Assembly: GCA_964016875.1 (NCBI GenBank)
Contig: OZ024728.1
Coordinates: 9,102,272-9,166,271, forward strand
Source of the DNA: Fallopia convolvulus
Taxonomy: Eukaryota; Streptophyta; Magnoliopsida; Caryophyllales; Polygonaceae
Length of the DNA: 64,000 nt
Reading direction: 5' to 3'
Shown here: positions 55,401 to 64,000 of the stretch, piece after piece
Layout of the letters: the number at the start of each line of letters is the position of its first letter
How positions within the stretch are numbered: the first letter of the stretch is position 1
The notes under the pieces: model-generated
What the model saw: only the letters and a program-made list of their open reading frames with translations
What the model was told of the DNA's origin: nothing
Database searches by the model: none
Position numbers and translations under genes: made by a program

Positions 55401-57230
55401 TTTTGCTAAAAAAAAAGAAGTTAAACTAGAAATACTTCAATATTTTTTTTTTTGTTTGTACTTGTTAATATAAGAGAAAAGGCAATGCTGCTATTAGTGC
55501 TATATTTGAATATATAAACGGCAATAAATTTGAAACAGTAGAAGTAGTCCCGGAAACAAGTGCCCTAATTAAACACTTGCTTGAAAGTCTCAACAAATAA
55601 AGTAATAGTTGCGAGGAATGGATTAATATACCTACATACTACTATATGCATGTGATGAAGAGGGTCGACGGGGAACAAACAGCCTGTTGGGGTGTGGGAT
55701 AATGGGATGGGCCATGGATGAGTGTGGGCGTTTTTCATTACCCTAGGTCATCTTCTCTTTATCGCCCTACTTTTTCTTTGTTTGAGTTTTTGACTTGGCG
55801 CAAATTTTTTTAATTGATGTTCGTTTTCGTAATATATATTAATTGTTTATAACTTATAAGATACTTTAGCTTGTTATGCTCAATACATACTAAATTTTGC
55901 TTATAAAAACCACTTTTGTTAAAAGTATTTTATAAACTATCAAAACAATGAGCTTAAGTAGTGTTGTAAATTACTGATAAATTTTAAAAAAAGGAAATGT
56001 GATGTTTTTACTTTTTAATAAATAAAAGGAAATTGTGGATGGAAGTTTGCAAATTAGAAAGGCACAGGGGCTGGTCGAGTTCGGTCGTCGTGTTCCGTAC
56101 TAGAATGTGTACACATACGTTGCTGGCTTTAGGATTTTTGAGTCTCCCAAGTCTAGCTGGGATGTCTTTGCGTTGACTGTTGACTTATTTCTTTCTCTGT
56201 TTCATGCTTTTGGGGTTTTTATGTATGCAAATTAATTGGCATGCTGAACGCACGTGGAAAAAGCTAAACCACCCCAACAAATTGAGATCTTCGTAACATT
56301 TTCACATGAGTTTTTCTAATTTACAAGTTTAACTTAGTATTCAGCTAGTACCGTGTACGGATGAAAATAGAGATTAAAGATTAATTTAAGTGTAAAAGAA
56401 ACGTATATTTGTTACGTGTAATCAATGAAATTAAAATCAAGGGGATAAAATGAAACTAGAGGTTTACCAAGAAATATTATGAAGTCCATAAACGACTAAT
56501 GGTAATATATCTGTTAGGATGAACCCTGAACATAGCTAATGTATCACAAAAGAATGAAAACTAATATAATGAATATATAATGATACATACCAGCCTTAAG
56601 GTTCTCTATATACTCTTGCTTAACGATGGCATGCAAATAGGAAAAGAAGAGTTCAGTGAAGTGTCAATAAGTGTGGGTCGCAAATTGGGAGAGAAATTAG
56701 TATAAAATAGAGAAATAATACAAAAGAGAAACTCACTAAAAATTGCAATTTGAACTCCGTTGAACAAACCGATGTTGTGTGCAATTGAGAAGAATAGTGA
56801 CGATTTTTAAGAACTTGGAAAAATGAGTAAAAACTAAGGAAGTCTTGGGATAATTACACATTGATATTTAAATAAATAAAAATAATAATAATTTCTTTGC
56901 GAAAACTTTTAACATGTAATGTAAAAGTGGGTTAGAAATTGTGCGGTTTTTTTTTTGAAAAAATTTATTATTAAAATAATTTTAGAAAAATAAATAAAAA
57001 TATTAATAACTATTTTATGATAATTTTTAACACATAATGGGTTAGTGGTTTTGAAAGTGGAGTGTTTTTTTAACAACAATATTATTAAAATAATTTTAGG
57101 AGATTGAAAAAATTGGCAGATTATGACACACAACTTAAATTTTGGTACTGATTTACCCTATTTACTATTTTACTAGGTAGATCATTAGGTCTACTTCGAG
57201 GTGTCCAACATTGTTGCATTCATCATCTTC
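55401..57230. other. AT-rich intergenic region
   Basis: No gene recognised. 56898-57115 contains two degenerate copies of a unit of about 115 bp (AACAxxTAATG..GGGTTAG..GTTTTTTT..ATTATTAAAATAATTTTAG). Confidence 0.4.
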
Positions 57231-57540
57231 TGTTAACATGTGTACTTGTTTATGTCACTGATGTGGCGCACTTAGCTTAGATAGTAGCTTAGTTGGTAAA
57301 TCGCTTACGTGGCAATTTATTCTTGTTTAGTCGGTTTAGCTCTCCTGTATATATACTCTGAGAGTTATGTCTTGTAGTTCACGCTTTTATCAATACAGAG
57401 AAAATTCCCAAATGTTTTCCCGCTCATTCTTTCAGCTCAGTTTGAGCAATCTAGTCGATCTTGATCTAGCTTGATCAATCGACCTTTTGTTGTGTTTTGT
57501 TGTGATCAGAATCTCATACATTCTGTATTGACATTTTATA
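57231..57540 (+). repeat. Copia 3 5' LTR
   Basis: 310-bp LTR with a TATA-like TATATATACT at about 57353-57362, the likely Pol II promoter of the element. Confidence 0.9.
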
Positions 57541-57687
57541 TGGTATCAAAGCAGATCAGGTTACGATCCTGATCAGAATTCTATTGGAAGGAGAAATCGC
57601 AATCTAGGTTATTTCGCGAATTCTGGAAGTGAAGCTTACTTTTGTTCTTGACTCGATTCTGTTTGTTTTTGTCGTTGATTGTTGGAA

Positions 57688-60600
57688 ATGGAGGACGAGG
57701 AGTCTGTTACTGGAGGCAGATCGCGATCGCCGAAGAGAGATCGTTCGCCGAGGCGATATCAAACTCCGATGAGACGAAACTACTACGATCAAAGGTCTTT
57801 CTCGCCACGAAGGCCCAAAATGGAGTATGGATTGTTTCGTAGAGGTGATCCTAACTCATTCAACCCTTTGTTTTTGTCTAATTCGGATAATCCAGGAAAT
57901 CAATTAGTAGCAATTCGTTTCAATGGATCAAACTTTGCTAGTTGGAGCCGTAGTGTGAAAATGGCTTTAGGAGCGAAAATGAAGTTAGGATTTATCAATG
58001 GTGCATGTGTTAGACCTGATCTTGAATCTAATGAATATGAATGTTCGGAGCGTTGTGACTTCATGATGAGTTGGATCATCAATTCCATGGTAGGCGAAGT
58101 CGCTGAAGACTTCATTTATGTGCATTCGACTAAGGAACTATGGGATAACATAGTGGAGAGGTTTTCAGAGTCAAATTCACCTCTGATCTTCAAATTACAA
58201 AGGGAATTGAATAATATCAAGCAAGAAAACTTGAGCGTCGCTGCTTATTATAGCAAACTGAAGAAGGCGTGGGATGAGTTGCAAGCTATAGAAGGTGTTC
58301 CAATATGTTCTTGTGGTGTTCTTGCACAGTGTTCGTGTATTTGATGAAGAGAATAGTTGAGAAAGAAAATAATCTGAAGCTTATGCAATTCTTGTTGGGG
58401 TTATCAAAAGCATATGAAAATGTGCGAAATTATATACTCTCATTGGATCCTTTACGAAATCTGAACAAAGCATATCAGACGGTAATGGGGATCGAGAGAC
58501 AGAAGGAGATTACTGGAGCATCTGGTTCCAGTCATGATGTTCTGAATATGAGCAAACAAGGAGGATATAATCAGAACAAGAGTTTAGGAAATGGTAATGG
58601 AAATGCATCTGGAAGCAAACAAGGTAACTCAGCTTATGGCAAAGATAACAAGAAAGGAAAGAATGACAAAAAGTGTGGTTATTTCCAAGAAGTTGGGCAT
58701 GTCAGAGATACCTGCTTCAAACTGGTGGGTTATCCAGACTGGTGGAAAGGACCAAAAACCCAAGGTTCAAGGAAAATTATGGTAGTTGTGCAAGGTAATG
58801 ATAGTGAGTATTATGACACTCCTATGGATGAAGAAGATCAAAATGAAAGTCAGGCTCAGATGGCTCTGGTGAATGCTGTTTTCAACATGGTTATGAAGAT
58901 GGTGAAAGGGAAGATGCCAATAGAGGAAGGGACAAGCAGGGGACATGTGAACACAATCAGTTTTGCAGGTATTCTTGAACACTCTCATTGTTTAAGTATA
59001 CAAAATAATAATAATCAAGTCACTTGGATTATTGATTCGGGAGCCACATATCATGTTTCTTTTAATGTTGATTTCTTTAGAGACATGAGATTGCTTGCTA
59101 AGCCTATTAAGATAGGATTGCCTGATGGGACTATACAGTTGGTAGAAAAGTGCGGTACTGTGCAGATATCCAGGGGTTTGACTTTGTATAATGTGTTATA
59201 CATGCCAACGTTCAAGCACAATCTAATTTCAGTGTCACAACTGGTTAGTGCTGAGAAACTTGTGTTTGTGTTTGATGTCCATGGCTGTATGTTACATGAC
59301 CCTATAACTGATAGAGTCATCATTTCTGGAAAGAAAGAAGGTCTTTACAAGGTCTTTGAAGGAAGAAATGCATTCAGTTGCAGACAAGCAGTCTGGAATA
59401 ATAACAAAAATGATTTGTGTCATGAAGATTGTTCTTTACATGTTACAAATACAATTTCTCTTAAGAAACCTTCTATAGATTTACTACATGCTAGGCTAGG
59501 ACATATGTCTATGTCTAAACTCATGCATTTGCCTGACAATGGTTGTATTAAGTTGAATTCCTTTGATTGTGACATTTGTGTGCTTGCTAAATACCATAAG
59601 CAGCCTTTTGAATCCAGTAGTTCTCATGCATCAAAGATTTTTGAGTTGGTTCATAGGGATGTATGGGGACCCTTTCGAGTTCCCACTTATTGTGGAGCAA
59701 AGTATTTTCTTACAATCGTGGATGATTGTTCTAGAGCTACGTGGGTATTTTTGTTGAACAACAAAGAATAGGTTTTTGAGAGGATAGCACATTTTCTTGC
59801 ATATGTGGAAACACAATTTCACACGAAGATTCAGATATTAAGGTCTGATAATGGAATTGAATTTGTACAAAGAAGGGTCAAGGAATTGTATTACAGAAAG
59901 GGATTGTTCACCACAGATCTGCACCTGGTGTTCCACATCAAAATGGTAGAGTGGAGCGCAAACATAGGCATTTGATTGAGACTGCCCGAGCAATTCGTCT
60001 TCATGCAGGTTTGCCTCTTAGATTTTGGGGTGATTATGTTCTTTGTAATGCCATCCTCAGTACTTAAATGGAAGACTCCTTTTGAAGTGCTACATAACAA
60101 AAGACTTGATTATAGTGCATTAAGGGTAGTTGGTTGTTTTTTGTTATGTGTTGGAGCCTAATCAAGCTAGGTCCAAATTTGATCCTACAGCCAACAAATA
60201 TGTGTTTTTGGGGTATCCTCCAGGTCAAAAGGCTTATAAGGTACTTGACTTGACAACTAATAGAGTTCATGTAGCCCGACATGTTATTTTCAGAGAGGAT
60301 AAGTTTCCTTTTAAGGATCATTCTCTTCGTCAGGAACCGGTTGTAGACAACTTGCCCCTTGTTAATCTCGATAATGATGATGGTTATTATGGTAATGATT
60401 TGTCTTTGACACCTGGTAATTCTGGTTCACTTCCTTCTACACCAGTAGAACCATTTGCACAAGAAGCTGGTGAAAGAGAGGGTTTTGAGAAACCAGTTAC
60501 ACTGGTTCTGTCTGATTCAGCATATGATGATTTTGTTATTCCAGCTCCTGTTCCTGATTTGGTTCATGTTAATCCAGTAAGAAGATCTGAACGGATATCT

Positions 60601-62301
60601 CGAGTTCCTGCTAGATACAATGATTTTGTATGTAACAATCTGCCTAGTAAGCATTTGATCAACAAGATAGATGCTGTTTCTCAGGTTCTTCATATGTTCT
60701 CCTTGACAGATCTTCAGGAGTATTCAGATGATTATGCGCACTCATTGTTCAATGTTTTAGCTATTGAAGAACCTACATCTTATGAGAAAGCTAGGCATCA
60801 TGCAGGCTGGGTTGAAGCCATGCACAAAGAGCTGTTGGCTCTAGAACAGAATCAAACCTGGGAACTTACAACTCTGCCTCAAGGAAAAAAGCTATTGGTT
60901 CAAAGTGGGTTTATAAGGTTAAATTCAGGCCAGATGGTGAGGTAGAAAGGCTTAAAACATGATTAGTGGCGATAGGGTATAACCAAGTAAAAGATAAAGA
61001 TTTGAAGCACACGTTTTCACCACTTGCTAAGTTTACTACTGTTTGAGTCTTGCTTGCTTTAGCATCCATTCATAATTGGCCATTGCATCAGTTAGACATC
61101 AACAATGCCTTTTTGCATGGTTACTTGGATGAAGATCGTGTACATGGTTCCACCTTTGGGGTATGAAAAGGCAAAACCGGGCCAAGTATGTAGATTGAAG
61201 AGGTCTTTGTATGGACTCAAACAGGCAAGTCGGCAATGGAATATTGAGTTAACCAAGCACCTTTTGCAACTTGGTTTCATTCAATCCAGACAAGATTATT
61301 CTTTGTTCATGAAATCTGATGGTACATCTTTTACTGTGGCTTTAATATATGTTGATGACATGCTTCTTTCTGGGAATGATCCTAGTGTTATAGCTTTTAC
61401 TAAGGCTTCACTGGATAAAGCATTCACTATCAAGGATCTGGGGCTTGCTCGTTATTTTCTGGGTTTGGAAATCGCAAGGTCAGAGGAAGGCATTAAATTG
61501 TATCAGAGAAAGTATGTGTTAGACTTGCTTAAAGATGCAGGAATGTTAGACTGCAAAGCTTCGTCCTTTCCAATGCAAAGAAACTTGCAGTTACAAGCAG
61601 AAGTTGGAGAACTGTTAACTGAGCCTGAGTCTTACAGAAGATTGGTTGGAAAACTCTTGTATCTAACTCTGTCTCGGCCAGATATTTCATTTTCTATTCA
61701 GCAGTTAAGTCAGTTTATTGCTTCTCCTCGACAACCTCATATGCAAGCTGCATTGTTTTTATTACGATATCTGAAAGGGACAGTTGATTGCACTCTGTTT
61801 TATCCAAGAACATTAGCATTATCCTTGGTAGCATACAATGATGCTGATTGGGGAAGCTGTGCCTTCACTTGCCGCTCCATCACGGGTTATTGTGTGTTCC
61901 TTGGTGATTCATTAGTTTCTTGGAAATCAAAGAAGCAGAAAACTGTATCTAAATCCACAACTGAGAGTGAATATCGGAGCATGTCTCATACAACTAGCGA
62001 GTTGGTATGGATGGAAGGCTTACTCAAAGATTTTGGAGTCCAAGTTCCTCTACCAATTCCTCTCCATTGTGATAATAAAGTTGCACATCATTTGGCGGCT
62101 AACCCCGTTTTTCATGAACGAATGAAGCATCTCAAAATTGATTGCCATTTTGTTCGAGATATGGTGCAAGAAGGTTTTCTCAAAACAGTACACGTGCGAT
62201 CTAGTTTACTGCTAGCTGATATACTCACCAAACCCCTTGGTGCTCACCAGCATAACTTTCTTGCTTGCAAGCTTGGACTTGCCTACTCATGTCCAGCTTG
62301 A
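57688..62301 (+). pseudogene. Copia 3 gag-pol, broken
   Basis: Gag starts near 57688 with an Arg/Ser-rich leader (RSRSPKRDRSPRR) and the core LVAIRFNGSNFASWS. A frameshift at about 58320-58345 separates it from the rest. The zinc knuckle reads CGYFQEVGHVRDTC, so its second Cys is Phe. Protease (WIIDSGATYHV), pre-integrase (LHARLGHMSM) and the integrase start follow. A TAG at 59769-59771 and frame changes break integrase; LRSDNGIEF is still visible. Reverse transcriptase has stops near 60960 and 61044, then is open from 61105 with LIYVDDML. RNase H (NDADWGS, STTESEYR) runs to TGA at 62299-62301. The 61105-62301 piece is intact. Confidence 0.9.
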
Positions 62302-62312
62302 GGGGGGGGGGA

Positions 62313-62623
62313 TGTTAACATGTGTACTTGTTTATGTCACTGATGTGGCGCACTTAGCTTAGATAGTAGCTTAGTTGGTTAAGTTGCTTACGTGGCAATT
62401 TATTCTTGTTTAGTCGGTTTAGCTCTCCTGTATATATACTCTGAGAGTTATATCTTGTAGTTCACGCTTTTATCAATACAGAGAAAATTCCCAAATGTTT
62501 TCCCGCTCATTCTTTCAGCTCAGTTTAAGCAATCTAGTCGATATTGATCTAGCTTGATCAATCGACCTTTTGTTGTGTTTTGTTGTGATTTGAATCTCAT
62601 ACATTCTGTATTGAGATTTTATA
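62313..62623 (+). repeat. Copia 3 3' LTR
   Basis: 311-bp partner of 57231-57540, directly after the G-run polypurine tract. Confidence 0.9.
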
Positions 62624-64000
62624 TCTTAATTCCTCGGATGATCTCAAGTTTAATGTCAAGTGTTTTTTTCCCCAAAACATAAATAATTTCATTATGATAA
62701 TTATTAGACGACATACATATACAAAACTATTGTTATATTTTAGTGAGCCGATATAAAACAAGTAATGTGTTGGGTTTTAGTTTCATTATGATAATTATTA
62801 GACGACATGCATCTTCAATTACTTTTTTTTTTTCAGTTTTCCATTATTTTTGGACAGCTATAGCCCTAACTAGTACGGAGTATCAAATATGATGAATGTG
62901 GAAAGAATCAAATAACTCCGTATTAAGAAACAGTGGCGAGATGAACGACGGCTTCTCGGGAGTTTTCCCGTTTTGGTCAACGGCCGGCGTTGAACGGGAG
63001 CCGTTTATTCTTGGGCCGATCCACCTAATTACTTTAAATTTGCCACCTTTCTCCGACCTACGAAATACGAATTAAATAAATAAAAGCAACGAAACTTATA
63101 TTTATACAAAAGTATTGAAGTTAAGTAATCATATATAGTAAGTGACACATTAAACGAATGAACTCCAATCACTCAGAAATTTGAAACTCAGAGAACTGTT
63201 GACAGTTGACACCTCTAATAAAAATTAAATTGGGGAAAACATAGGATGCAATTAGAATATATGGGTTTTAATAAGGGAGGGCCATGTGAGCAGAAAATAC
63301 AAAACCTGAGTCAGATAGTGTTTGACGTGGTCAATTATATATTCACCTTGAACTTGCCTCCTCACATGCATTAATCAGATTTCACACTTATAAGTTATAT
63401 GGGATCTCCTCTTCTCTGCCTGACTGTCTCTGTCTCTGTGAAAAAGGTAATTAAAGCCAACCCCTTCTCTGTAATCTTTCATTAATTACAGCCTAAACCG
63501 TATGAAAGGACACTTTTACTTCACACTGATCAGCTGATTAACACTAATATACTAATATCAAAGAGAGAGGCAGTAATATAATTAGCCACTTTAGTTAATT
63601 TAAAACTAACCCAGCTAGATTAGTCGATCTCCATGATTCTATGGAACTGTGCCTTAATTATATGACAAGTTGCAATTTTTATATCAATAAAATTTAAGTG
63701 ATGTGGGGGGATTTGAATTGATTAGTGTGGAATTGAAGATGCATGTGTTGAGAGCTCAGCCAAAGCATGTAAAAACATATTGGGAGGGGTGAAGTCCCTA
63801 ATTTTATGGTAGGGGTTGTCTGTGGTCAAATTTTAACTACCCCAAAAGCTGACTTCTTTCACCGCCATCCATGGCGGCACACCACTACACTAGTGCTAAA
63901 ACATTGCCGTATCTTCTCCTTCACGCTGCTATAATCTATTTTGTTTTTGTTTCTTTGTTCTTGATAGACGATCTTCGGATCCAATTGGTAAAACTGTAAT
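62624..64000. other. Intergenic region at the right edge
   Basis: No supported gene. A 38-codon frame starts at 63871 (ATGGCGGCACACC) and ends before the window edge; it has one hydrophobic stretch but no known motif. TCTCTGTCTCTGTG lies near 63425. Promoter of a gene beyond the window is possible. Confidence 0.35.

Larger units (their letters stand above)
57231..62623 (+). mobile_element. Ty1/copia retrotransposon 3, full length
   Basis: LTRs 57231-57540 and 62313-62623 differ by about 8 substitutions and one indel, near 97% identity. They start TGTTAACATG and end TTTTATA. The primer-binding site TGGTATCAAAGCAGATC starts at 57541. The polypurine tract is a pure G run (nine G) at 62302-62311. 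Flanks TCTTC and TCTTA suggest a 5-bp duplication with one mismatch. It is a different family from copia 1 and 2. Confidence 0.93.

Noticed and set aside
63871..63990. Start of a protein-coding gene at the right edge
   Set aside because: Only 38 codons before a stop, no motif; a spliced gene continuing outside cannot be excluded but is not supported.

Overview
The window is nuclear DNA of a flowering plant, most likely a eudicot. The evidence is a spliced RNA polymerase II largest-subunit gene with a heptad CTD, a CC-NB-LRR resistance-type gene, an STK16-like kinase, a SOB FIVE-LIKE protein, Ty1/copia elements with initiator-Met primer sites, plant LINE ends with an RNase H domain, and MITEs of several superfamilies. 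Intergenic DNA is very AT-rich. I cannot fix family or species from the sequence.

Layout. 1-1400: 3' end of a LINE. 1560-3960: two diverged, inverted copies of a non-coding segment, each carrying a 68-nt cloverleaf-like tRNA-like sequence (2533-2600 plus, 3066-3133 minus). 6056-8406 (+): a six-exon STK16/PK3-type kinase gene with an intact frame but lost catalytic residues. 8776-12707 (-): a CC-NB-LRR pseudogene, convergent with the kinase, split by a foldback Mutator-type MITE and carrying an in-frame TGA. 13034-17796 (-): copia element 1. 19170-19922 (-): LINE debris. 21087-27961 (-): the RPB1 gene in 14 exons, with two GC-AG introns and a TAG near the end of the CTD. 28200-28310: its promoter.

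29054-34740: a decayed copia gag interrupted by copia element 2 (29629-34375, LTRs identical at 197 of 198 positions yet full of coding lesions). 36520-40860: truncated LTR-retrotransposon pieces. 40840-41560: a tandem TRIM-like element. 41646-42555: a PIF/Harbinger-type MITE. 45511-46025: two small Mutator-type foldback MITEs. 46411-46785 (-): a SOFL-like gene. 48012-48218: a hAT MITE with an 8-bp duplication. 53604-54762: a second copy of the foldback MITE that broke the NLR. 55094-55400 (-): LINE RNase H debris. 57231-62623 (+): copia element 3. The remainder is AT-rich DNA without recognisable genes.

How it fits together. Host genes are few (kinase-like, RPB1, SOFL, broken NLR) and unrelated in function; there is no operon or obvious cluster logic. 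Most of the sequence is a mobile-element landscape with nesting. I see no CRISPR array and nothing bacterial or viral. The points most worth a second look are the tRNA-like pair, the pseudokinase with a preserved frame, the RPB1 stop codon, the MITE-split NLR and the small foldback MITEs with GTGCA tandem repeats.
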